DNA of 64,000 bases, from the NCBI RefSeq assembly GCF_001895085.1, contig NZ_BDFD01000008.1:45474-109473 (forward strand), in the 5' to 3' direction. Of the stretch, positions 28,572 to 37,168 are shown piece after piece. The translations under genes were made by a program, and so were the position numbers. A model generated the notes under the pieces. It did no database searches, had not been told where the DNA came from, and saw only the letters and a list, made by a program, of their open reading frames with translations. The DNA is from Mariprofundus micogutta. Its GTDB lineage: Bacteria > Pseudomonadota > Zetaproteobacteria > Mariprofundales > Mariprofundaceae. Position 1 is the stretch's first letter; each line of letters starts with the position of its first letter.

Positions 28572-28602
28572 ACTGAATAAATGCATCATGCATTTATTCA
28601 GT
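28572..28602. promoter_or_regulatory. 31-bp palindrome just upstream of the Rrf2 regulator
   Basis: Two perfect 15-bp arms (ACTGAATAAATGCAT and its complement) flank a single C. The palindrome ends 16 bases before the ATG of the regulator, close to its ribosome-binding site. A smaller palindrome, CCTGA-AA-TCAGG, is at 28552-28563. The long symmetrical sequence is a good candidate for an operator bound by the dimeric Rrf2 regulator, or for an RNA hairpin. Confidence 0.65.
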
Positions 28603-28618
28603 GTTTGAAGGAGTCACC

Positions 28619-29073
28619 ATGCTCAGGCTGACCAAATTGACGGATTACGGTATTCTGCTGATGACACACATGGCGTCATCCGAACAGCAGCGCCTGACTG
28701 CAGGTGAACTGGCGGAGGTAACCCACATCCCATCGCCGACTGTGAGTAAAATCCTGCAGATGCTACTGCACGAGGGACTGCTGGATTCCACCCGTGGCGC
28801 CAAAGGCGGCTACTGTCTGACTCGTCCATCCACTGAAATCAATGTGCGCGATATCATCAATGTCTTTGAAGGTTCGATTGCACTGACCGAATGCAACCTC
28901 GATGAGAGCTCTTGCGACCAGCATGAGGTTTGCTCCACCAGCAACAACTGGAAGCGGATCAATCAGGCTGTGGGTCAGGCATTGCAGGATATTTCTCTGG
29001 CCGATATGACCGAACAGGATTTTGTACCTATTTTCCGCCTGCAACGCGGTATTTCTATAGCGAAGGTGTGTTA

Positions 29074-29074
<1 letters not shown>
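28619..29074 (+). CDS. Rrf2-family Fe-S regulator of the suf operon
   Basis: This 151-residue winged-helix protein starts [20 protein letters not shown], typical of the SUF-associated Rrf2 group. Recognition-helix residues follow ([21 protein letters not shown]), then [11 protein letters not shown]. Three cysteines (in [14 protein letters not shown]) are the expected Fe-S ligands. The ATG at 28619 is chosen for its GGAG six bases upstream. It is translationally coupled to sufB (stop/start TAATG). A role as Fe-S-sensing autoregulator of suf is inferred from position. Confidence 0.9.
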
Positions 29075-30528
<1,454 letters not shown>

Positions 30529-30535
30529 TCCGCAC

Positions 30536-30568
30536 ATGGAAGTGTCACTCGAAGGCGCAGTAGGATAA
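30536..30568 (+). pseudogene. Second copy of the last ten sufB codons plus stop
   Basis: Seven bases after the sufB stop, a second 33-bp stretch encodes the same [10 protein letters not shown] followed by a stop. The bases differ at synonymous positions (for example GTG for GTA, CTC for CTT, and GGATAA instead of GGATGA). The preceding bases do not match the sufB sequence upstream. It looks like the tail of another sufB allele left by recombination, and is not simple slippage. Confidence 0.8.
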
Positions 30569-30571
30569 AGA

Positions 30572-30650
30572 TTCACCACGAAGATCGCGAAGCATACGAA
30601 GAAAAGCCTGCATGCTTACTTCATGTCCTTCGCCTCCTCTGTGGTCAAAA
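30572..30650. repeat. Imperfect inverted repeat between sufB and sufC
   Basis: A left arm CACCACGAAG with repeated GCGAAG/ACGAAG pentad-like units faces a right arm CTTCATGTCCTTCGC and CTCTGTGGT. The pattern resembles the dispersed CACGAAGG/CCTTCGTGG family seen in many proteobacteria. It lies between cotranscribed genes and could act as an RNA processing or stability hairpin. Confidence 0.6.
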
Positions 30651-30661
30651 GGTGTTAAATA

Positions 30662-31414
30662 ATGTTGAAAATTGAAAATTTACATGCCTCTGTAGGTGGC
30701 AAAGCAATCCTGAAGGGTATTAATCTGGAGATTGGTACAGGTGAAGTGCATGCCATCATGGGGCCGAATGGCTCGGGCAAATCCACGCTCTCCAATATCA
30801 TTGCCGGCCGGGACGGATATGAAGTTACCCAAGGGTCTATTACCTACAAGGGCAAAGATCTGCTGGCCATGAACCCGGAAGAACGTGCATGGGAAGGAGT
30901 TTTTTTGGCATTTCAGTATCCGGTTGAAATTCCCGGCGTGAACAACACCTATCTGCTCAAGGCAGGTGTGAATGCCAAGCGCACGCACCAGGAGCTGGAA
31001 GAACTGGACGCGATGGATTTCCTGAAAATCGTTAAAGAGAAAGCTAAACTGGTAGAACTGGATCAGTCTTTCCTCTCACGCGGTGTCAATGAAGGCTTCT
31101 CCGGCGGCGAGAAAAAGCGCAACGAGATTTTTCAAATGGCAGTACTGGAGCCATCTCTGGCCCTGCTCGACGAAACTGACTCGGGACTGGACATTGATGC
31201 CCTGCGTATTGTTGCCAATGGTGTAAATCACCTGCGCAGCGAAGAGCGCTCTGTTGTGATGGTCACCCACTACCAGCGTCTGCTTGACTATATCCAGCCG
31301 GATGTTGTGCATGTACTGGCCGATGGAAAAATCCTCAAAACCGGTGACAAAAGTCTTGCTCTGGAACTGGAAGAACGTGGCTACGACTGGGTGCGTGAAG
31401 AGGCCGCTGCATGA
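30662..31414 (+). CDS. sufC: Fe-S assembly ATPase SufC
   Basis: This 250-residue ABC ATPase powers the SufBCD scaffold. It has Walker A GPNGSGKSTLSN, the signature FSGGEKKRNEIFQ and Walker B ALLDETDSGLD. It is separated from sufB by a 133-bp spacer holding the sufB tail duplicate and an inverted repeat. The sufD start overlaps its stop (ATGA). Confidence 0.97.
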   Translation: MLKIENLHASVGGKAILKGINLEIGTGEVHAIMGPNGSGKSTLSNIIAGRDGYEVTQGSITYKGKDLLAMNPEERAWEGVFLAFQYPVEIPGVNNTYLLKAGVNAKRTHQELEELDAMDFLKIVKEKAKLVELDQSFLSRGVNEGFSGGEKKRNEIFQMAVLEPSLALLDETDSGLDIDALRIVANGVNHLRSEERSVVMVTHYQRLLDYIQPDVVHVLADGKILKTGDKSLALELEERGYDWVREEAAA

Positions 31415-32661
31415 GTGCTTCACTGCAACAAGTTCGCGAAACCGCGTGGCAAGCTTTTGAACAACAGGGCTTGCCAACCACACGTGATGAAGACTGGAAA
31501 TATACGGACCTGTCTCGCATAAGCGCACTCCTGGGCGAGCAGTGGTGGCAGACTGTTGAACAAGGCGAGCTTGATGTCACTGCTGCCGACATTCCTGAAC
31601 TGGATGCCTGGCGCATGGTATTCATCAATGGTCATTTTGACTCTGAAACATCTGAATTGCCTGCTGGCATCACAGTCACAGCATTATCTGCCTTGATTCA
31701 GGATGACCCGGATCGTTCCGTTGAGCTACTGGAATTCGAGCCCGATGCCCCACTGAGTAGCGGCATGACAGCTGCGAACAGTGCGCTGGCTATTGATGGC
31801 GCCTGCATCTGTGTGTCAGACAATACGAAACTGGATAAACCGCTATATATTCAATATGTCAGTAACGGCGGCACATCACATCTGCGCACCGGCATTCAAC
31901 TCGGAAAACACGCCGAAATAGAAGTGATTGAACATTTTGTTGGTCATCATGCTGAATCAGGTTTGACCAATCATGTGACAGCAATCCGTTTAGCTGCTGG
32001 CGCAAGCTGCACGCATTACCGGCTGCAATTGGAAGCGGCCAAACAGTGCCATGCAGGCCGTGTAGAGGTGAACCAGTTGGCTGACTCTTCCTACACGCTG
32101 CATGCGGTTGAACTCGGAGGCCTGTTATCGCGCAGTGATGTCATCAACAGACTGAATGCATCGGGTGCAAGCTGTCATCTGAACGGGCTGTTTGTGCTTG
32201 CTTCTCGCCAGCATGCCGACCATCACACCCGCATCGAACACAATGCGCCTCACTGCAAGAGCCGTGAAAATTACCGGGCCGTGCTGGATGGCCGTTCACA
32301 TGGTGTATTTAACGGCAAGATAGTCGTGGCGGAAGGGGCTGTAAAAACAGACTCGGCGCAATCCAATGCCAATCTACTGCTCTCATCCAATGCAGAGATT
32401 GATACCAAGCCTGAACTGGAAATTTATAATGATGATGTGAAATGTGCGCATGGCGTGACCGTCGGCCAGCTGGATAAGAACCAGCTCTTTTATCTCACAA
32501 CACGCGGTATTTCGGAAGAAGAAGCAAAACAGATGCTGACCTTTGCTTTTGCCGATGAGATCCTGGCCAAAATGGAAAACAAGGCTGTACGCCGCTTTAT
32601 TGAGAAAGAAGCTTTTTCCAAACTGCCGAACATCACCGACCTGGAAGGTATGCTGGCATGA
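31411..32661 (+). CDS. sufD: Fe-S cluster assembly protein SufD
   Basis: This 416-residue SufB paralogue completes the SufBC2D complex. It has the N-terminal TRDEDWKYTDLSRIS helix region, beta-helix core, and the conserved C-terminal CAHGVTVGQLDKNQLFYLTTRG, which includes the histidine known to be important for cluster assembly. It overlaps sufC by four bases. A 211-bp spacer separates it from sufS. Confidence 0.95.
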   Translation: MSASLQQVRETAWQAFEQQGLPTTRDEDWKYTDLSRISALLGEQWWQTVEQGELDVTAADIPELDAWRMVFINGHFDSETSELPAGITVTALSALIQDDPDRSVELLEFEPDAPLSSGMTAANSALAIDGACICVSDNTKLDKPLYIQYVSNGGTSHLRTGIQLGKHAEIEVIEHFVGHHAESGLTNHVTAIRLAAGASCTHYRLQLEAAKQCHAGRVEVNQLADSSYTLHAVELGGLLSRSDVINRLNASGASCHLNGLFVLASRQHADHHTRIEHNAPHCKSRENYRAVLDGRSHGVFNGKIVVAEGAVKTDSAQSNANLLLSSNAEIDTKPELEIYNDDVKCAHGVTVGQLDKNQLFYLTTRGISEEEAKQMLTFAFADEILAKMENKAVRRFIEKEAFSKLPNITDLEGMLA

Positions 32662-32667
32662 TGATTT

Positions 32668-32850
32668 CACCGCAGAGGACGCAAAGTTCCGCAAAGGAAA
32701 CAGTGTCAGTTGCGCAGGGGAATTCGACCGAGTCTCGGTGGATTTCCAATGCATCATTGCCACTTAACAAAACCCCTTTGCGTTACCCCACCTCCTACGT
32801 GCCGGGCAGGATGCCCAAATGCCGCGAGCGCATGGATGCGCAGGAGCGGC
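32668..32850. repeat. Structured spacer between sufD and sufS
   Basis: The left part begins CACCGCAGAGGACGCAAAG, the arm also seen in other suf spacers, with a degenerate right arm. The right part is a compact set of hairpins: GGGCA-GGA-TGCCC (32804-32816) and GCGCAT-GG-ATGCGC (32828-32841), the latter enclosed by CCGC/GCGG. The GGCAGGATGCC core recurs in the 72-bp repeat near 58.7 kb. No protein gene is recognised here. Confidence 0.6.
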
Positions 32851-32872
32851 CGGTAAAAGAAGGTTTTTGAAT

Positions 32873-34090
32873 ATGTTTGAAATAGAGAAGATTCGCGGGG
32901 ATTTCCCGATTCTGACACAGCAGGTTTACGGCAAACAGCTGGCTTATCTGGACAATGCTGCCACAACGCAAAAGCCACAATCAGTCATTGATGCCATCTC
33001 CCACTACTACGAATGTGATAATTCAAATGTACATCGCGGCGTGCATGCACTCTCTGAAAGGGCCACCGCTGAATATGAGGGCGCGCGTAAAATTATTGCC
33101 GCTTTTTTCAATGCACGTTCTGAACGCGAAGTTATATTCACTCGCGGCACCACTGAGGCGATCAATCTGATCGCAACATCATGGGGCAGTGCCAACATCA
33201 AAGCAGGTGATGAAATACTGATCACGCATATGGAGCACCATTCCAATATCGTGCCGTGGCAGATGTTATGTGAACGCACAGGCGCAGTTCTGAAAGTCGC
33301 TCCGATCAATGATGACGGGGAACTCATTATTGAAGCATTTGACGAACTGCTTTCTGAACGCACGAAGCTGGTTGGTGCAGTACACATGTCCAATGCACTG
33401 GGTACCATCAACCCGATTGCAGATATAATCAGAAAAGCCCATGCAGTGGGTGCCAAAACACTCATTGACGGTGCGCAGGCTGCGGCTCACCTGGCTGTAG
33501 ATGTTCAGGCACTGGATGTCGATTTCTATGTTACCAGTGCGCACAAAATGTATGGCCCTACAGGCATCGGTGTAGTGATTGGCAAAGAAAATATTCTGGC
33601 TGCCATGCCGCCTTATCAGGGTGGCGGTGACATGATTCGCATGGTCACGTTTGAAAAGTCCGAATACAATGACCTGCCATACAAATTCGAGGCTGGCACT
33701 CCACATATTTCAGGTGCTATCGGTTTCGGCAAAGCCATTGAATATATCGAAAACATTGGTTTTGATGCCATCGGTAAACGTGAAAAGGAGCTGCTGGCCT
33801 ATGCCACGGCCAAAGCTGAAGCTTTTGAAGGCCTGCGACAGATCGGTACGGCAAAAGAGAAAGCATGTGTACTCTCGTTCGTGCTCGACAGCGTGCATCC
33901 ACATGATCTGGGAACCATCGTTGACCGTGAGGGCGTTGCTATTCGTGCCGGTCACCACTGTGCTATGCCTGTGATGCAATTCTTTAAAGTTCCGGCTACA
34001 GCTCGCGCCTCTTTCTCGGTTTATAATACAGAGTCCGAGATTGATGCCCTGTTCGCAGCGTTGAAAACAGCGCAGGATATTTTTGCATGA
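32873..34090 (+). CDS. sufS: Cysteine desulfurase SufS
   Basis: This PLP enzyme takes sulfur from cysteine for Fe-S assembly. It has LDNAATTQKP near the N-terminus, the PLP-lysine motif SAHKMYGPTGIGV and the active-site RAGHHCAMPVM with the persulfide cysteine. The ATG at 32873 removes a spurious upstream extension and gives 405 residues. It is followed by sufU, its likely sulfur acceptor, after 152 bp. Confidence 0.96.
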   Translation: MFEIEKIRGDFPILTQQVYGKQLAYLDNAATTQKPQSVIDAISHYYECDNSNVHRGVHALSERATAEYEGARKIIAAFFNARSEREVIFTRGTTEAINLIATSWGSANIKAGDEILITHMEHHSNIVPWQMLCERTGAVLKVAPINDDGELIIEAFDELLSERTKLVGAVHMSNALGTINPIADIIRKAHAVGAKTLIDGAQAAAHLAVDVQALDVDFYVTSAHKMYGPTGIGVVIGKENILAAMPPYQGGGDMIRMVTFEKSEYNDLPYKFEAGTPHISGAIGFGKAIEYIENIGFDAIGKREKELLAYATAKAEAFEGLRQIGTAKEKACVLSFVLDSVHPHDLGTIVDREGVAIRAGHHCAMPVMQFFKVPATARASFSVYNTESEIDALFAALKTAQDIFA

Positions 34091-34091
34091 T

Positions 34092-34230
34092 GATTGCACC
34101 ACAGAGGACACGAAAGAGACAGAGAAAAACCGGTATGAATCATTTCATGGCAGGTTCAGGTATTATGCTATCGAGTTACGAGGCAATGCCTGCCCATAAC
34201 CTAATCTACTCTGTCTCCTCTGCGGCAAAA
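34092..34230. repeat. Imperfect inverted repeat between sufS and sufU
   Basis: A left arm CACCACAGAGGACACGAAAG and a right arm CTCTGTCTCCTCTGCGG are separated by about 80 bp. They match the arms of the sufB-sufC spacer in type. The element sits within the operon, 12 bases before the sufU start, and ends with CAAAAAGGG. Confidence 0.6.
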
Positions 34231-34242
34231 AGGGTTTGAATA

Positions 34243-34698
34243 ATGTTTGATTTAAGAGATTTGTATATGCAGGTGATTGTCGATCACAACAAGGCACCGC
34301 GTAATTTCGGTGTGCTTAAAGCGTATAATCATGATGCAGATGGTTATAATCCACTATGCGGTGACAAGCTGCATGTTTATGTGAATGTGAATGATGATGA
34401 CATCATCGAAGACATATCCTTTGAAGGTGAAGGTTGTGCCATTTCAGTGGCATCCGCTTCATTAATGACTGAGGCATTGAAAGGCAAATCTGTGTCTGAA
34501 TTTCCCGCAACATTTAACGATTTCCAGCATATGGTCACAGCTGACATTGCAGAAGAACCGGATGAAGAAGCTTTGGGTAAGTTGGCCGTACTGGCGGGGG
34601 TGCGTGAATTCCCAAGCCGTATTAAATGCGCAGTACTCTGCTGGCATACAATGAAATCAGCCGTAGAAGATTCTCATAAGGTGGCAGTAACAGAATGA
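34243..34698 (+). CDS. sufU: SufU-type sulfur-relay/scaffold protein
   Basis: This 151-residue IscU-like protein has the three conserved cysteines (NPLCGDK, GEGCAIS, IKCAVLC) and the Asp after the first. Its length, greater than IscU, and its place after sufS fit SufU, the zinc-dependent sulfur-transfer partner of SufS. No sufE or iscU is seen. It overlaps sufT by four bases. Confidence 0.92.
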   Translation: MFDLRDLYMQVIVDHNKAPRNFGVLKAYNHDADGYNPLCGDKLHVYVNVNDDDIIEDISFEGEGCAISVASASLMTEALKGKSVSEFPATFNDFQHMVTADIAEEPDEEALGKLAVLAGVREFPSRIKCAVLCWHTMKSAVEDSHKVAVTE

Positions 34699-35261
34699 AT
34701 AGTGCAGGCGACACCATAACCACAACCCGTGATGTCGATGCGGTCCTGATTCCGCTTGGCACTCCGGTAACCATCCCGGAAGGTGCGATGGTACTTATCA
34801 CTCAGGAACTGGGCGGCTCATATACAGTCAGTGTTTCCGGAAATCTCGCTCGTGTAGAGGGTAAAGATGCAGATGCGCTGGGCTTTGGCATGGCGGAAGA
34901 AACCGTCCCTGAAGAAGTACAGGCAGACGATAAACATAGCGGTGGGCCAGTGGACGAACAGGCGATATGGGATGTTTTGCGCACCTGCTACGACCCGGAA
35001 ATTCCAGTGAATATTGTCGATCTCGGCCTGGTTTACGATTGTCATGTCGTGGATACAGATGAGGGTGGCAATCATATTGACATCACCATGACTCTGACCG
35101 CTCCCGGTTGCGGCATGGGGCCCTTCATTGTTGATGATGTGCGGGCCAAAGTACTCAGTGTTGAGAACGTTACTGATGTAGAAGTGGAACTGGTGTTTGA
35201 CCCGACCTGGGATCGATCCATGATGTCCGATGAGGCACGCCTGCAACTGGGCATGTTTTAA
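34695..35261 (+). CDS. sufT: SufT-like Fe-S maturation protein (DUF59/MIP18 domain)
   Basis: This 188-residue protein has a short N-terminal domain of about 70 residues that appears in SufT proteins, a linker, and a C-terminal DUF59 domain: VLRTCYDPEIPVNIVDLGLVYDC then TLTAPGCGMGPFIVDDVR. The family assists Fe-S maturation without being the scaffold. It overlaps sufU by four bases and is the last suf gene of the operon. Confidence 0.92.
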   Translation: MNSAGDTITTTRDVDAVLIPLGTPVTIPEGAMVLITQELGGSYTVSVSGNLARVEGKDADALGFGMAEETVPEEVQADDKHSGGPVDEQAIWDVLRTCYDPEIPVNIVDLGLVYDCHVVDTDEGGNHIDITMTLTAPGCGMGPFIVDDVRAKVLSVENVTDVEVELVFDPTWDRSMMSDEARLQLGMF

Positions 35262-35307
35262 ACCAGTGACTGGCAATGGTTCCACCGAGAGCCGGGATTC
35301 AACTGAC

Positions 35308-36474
35308 ATGAAAAATACTGAATCCACAAAATGGACGCCATTGGCGCTGGGATTCCGTCCATTCTTCCTGCTCGGTATCTGGTTTGCCGTTTTATTGATA
35401 CTGACCTCACTGGGCGGCTTTGCCTCCGGCATCTGGCACTACAACTATTTTGATCTGCCATTATGGCATGCCCACGAGATGGTGTTCGGTTACGCTGTTG
35501 CCGTGATTGCCGGTTTTCTGCTGACGTCTGTACGCAACTGGACCGGTTTAGCGACGCCATCAGGCAAATCGTTACTTTTGCTGGTTCTTCTTTGGCTCGC
35601 CCCCCGACTTCTCTCTGCAGTATCACTGATTCCTGCCACAGCATTTGCCTTGCTCGACATGCTCTTTCTGCCTGTGCTTGCTACTGTGCTTGGCAAACTG
35701 ATCGTCAAAAGCAAACAACCTCGAAACTATCCCATTCCACTACTCTTACTACTGCTGGCGTTGTGTAATGCCGCAATACATCTGAATGTGCTTGGTTTTA
35801 TTGAAAATAGATCTTCTCAGGCTATACAGATTTCGGTGCTTGCGATTATTGCCATCATCGTGGTCATTGCCGGCCGCGTAGTCCCCTTTTTCATGCAGCG
35901 GGGCATCGGTATAAAACCTGAATCCAATGCTCTGATTGAGAAGCTGGCTCTGCCTTCGGTTTTGCTGGTTGCAGCAAGCATAGCTATTGGAAATGACTGG
36001 CTAATCATCAATGCATCCCTGCTCACCGGCTTGATTCACGGCATCCGCCTTATCAGCTGGTTTGATCGTACGGTTTTTAAAGAGCCAATGTTGTGGATCC
36101 TGCATGCCGGTTATGCATGGCTGGTTACTGGCTTCCTGCTTTACGCGATAGCACTGCTCATGGATCTGGCGACCATGCATGCGGTACACGCCTGGACAGT
36201 GGGTGCCATCGGTCTGTTTACGCTTGGTATGATAACGCGCGTTGCCCTTGGCCATACTGGCCGCCCTATTCATGCTCTCAAGTGGATTCCGACTGCCTTT
36301 ATCCTATTATTTTTTGCCTCTTTGGTGCGTGTGTTTTTACCTGTTATCCAGGCGGATTTACTTGACACTGCCGTACATATCAGCGCAACGTGCTGGATCG
36401 TTGGGTTTATTATCGTCGGTCTACGCTATTCCTCTATCCTGATGCAGGCCAGGACAGATGGAAAACCGGGCTGA
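35308..36474 (+). CDS. nnrS: NnrS-family membrane protein
   Basis: This 388-residue polytopic protein has about twelve hydrophobic segments and the NnrS pattern LGFRPFFLLG at the N-terminus, LWHAHEMVFGYAVAVIAGFLLT, and GRVVPFF. NnrS proteins contain haem and copper and relieve damage from nitric oxide; their precise reaction is unsettled. The start at 35308 is chosen as the first ATG giving a normal NnrS N-terminus; the upstream frame overlaps sufT. It follows sufT on the same strand, and a link with Fe-S cluster protection is plausible. Confidence 0.92.
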   Translation: MKNTESTKWTPLALGFRPFFLLGIWFAVLLILTSLGGFASGIWHYNYFDLPLWHAHEMVFGYAVAVIAGFLLTSVRNWTGLATPSGKSLLLLVLLWLAPRLLSAVSLIPATAFALLDMLFLPVLATVLGKLIVKSKQPRNYPIPLLLLLLALCNAAIHLNVLGFIENRSSQAIQISVLAIIAIIVVIAGRVVPFFMQRGIGIKPESNALIEKLALPSVLLVAASIAIGNDWLIINASLLTGLIHGIRLISWFDRTVFKEPMLWILHAGYAWLVTGFLLYAIALLMDLATMHAVHAWTVGAIGLFTLGMITRVALGHTGRPIHALKWIPTAFILLFFASLVRVFLPVIQADLLDTAVHISATCWIVGFIIVGLRYSSILMQARTDGKPG

Positions 36475-36500
36475 ATTGAAAAGCCCCGGGGAGATGAGAT

Positions 36501-36815
36501 ATGGCTGAGTGGATTGATATTGCTACTGTAAGTGAATTGCCACCCGGCAGTCGTAAAGTCATCAATACGCCCTACTGTGAAGTGGCAGTATTTAATCTTG
36601 ATGGCCAATTCTATGCCATTGAAGATGTTTGCACACATGACGGTGGCGAGCTTGCCAGTGGCACTTGCGAGGGTGATCAGATCATCTGTCCGCGCCATGG
36701 TGCCCGTTTCTGCATTCGCAATGGCCAGGCGCTCACACCACCGGCGTATGAAAACATTGATACCTTTCCTGTCATCGTGGAAAATGACATGGTCAAAGTT
36801 GATATCGATGGTTAA
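36501..36815 (+). CDS. Rieske-type [2Fe-2S] ferredoxin
   Basis: This 104-residue soluble protein has both Rieske ligand pairs: CTHDGG (Cys-x-His) and CPRHGARF (Cys-x-x-His), at about residues 44-46 and 64-67. The layout resembles the electron-transfer ferredoxins of dioxygenases or NirD. No oxygenase is adjacent. Its position after the suf operon and nnrS suggests a general electron carrier. A Shine-Dalgarno (GGGGAGATGA) precedes the ATG. Confidence 0.92.
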   Translation: MAEWIDIATVSELPPGSRKVINTPYCEVAVFNLDGQFYAIEDVCTHDGGELASGTCEGDQIICPRHGARFCIRNGQALTPPAYENIDTFPVIVENDMVKVDIDG

Positions 36816-36820
36816 TCAAT

Positions 36821-37015
36821 ATGCAGGACAATTCCAATAAACCCAAAAGAGCTCCCTGTATGAGCTGCAAACACTATTTTGTGACCTGGGACCAGGATCG
36901 CCCCTATGGCTGCAGGGCGTTTAAATTCAAGTCTGCTATACTGCCCTGTTATGATGTTCAGATCGTCTCTAATATTAATTGCCTTAAGCATGAGCCCCGA
37001 CAGATCAAAACTTGA
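36821..37015 (+). CDS. Small four-cysteine protein, likely zinc-binding
   Basis: This 64-residue protein has CMSCKHYFVTWD, PYGCRAFKFKS and a late NCLKHEPR, the pattern of a small conserved family often annotated as hypothetical. The CxxC and the two further cysteines suggest a metal site. It lies five bases after the Rieske gene and is likely cotranscribed. Function is not known. Confidence 0.75.
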   Translation: MQDNSNKPKRAPCMSCKHYFVTWDQDRPYGCRAFKFKSAILPCYDVQIVSNINCLKHEPRQIKT

Positions 37016-37168
37016 AATGGTATCATTTCAGGTTTTAACCTAGTCTGATGACGATGATGAAACGCTTTGGCAGGATACAAACGCGATTCCACTCATGCTT
37101 TCCGGAAAAGGATTCATGTTTTCGGATTTCTGATATGGATCTCTGCTGCCAATTCGGGGGCTATCAGA

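Noticed and set aside
28930..29073. N-terminal extension of sufB
   Set aside because: It overlaps the regulator gene in another frame; the coupled start at 29074 gives the usual SufB N-terminus.
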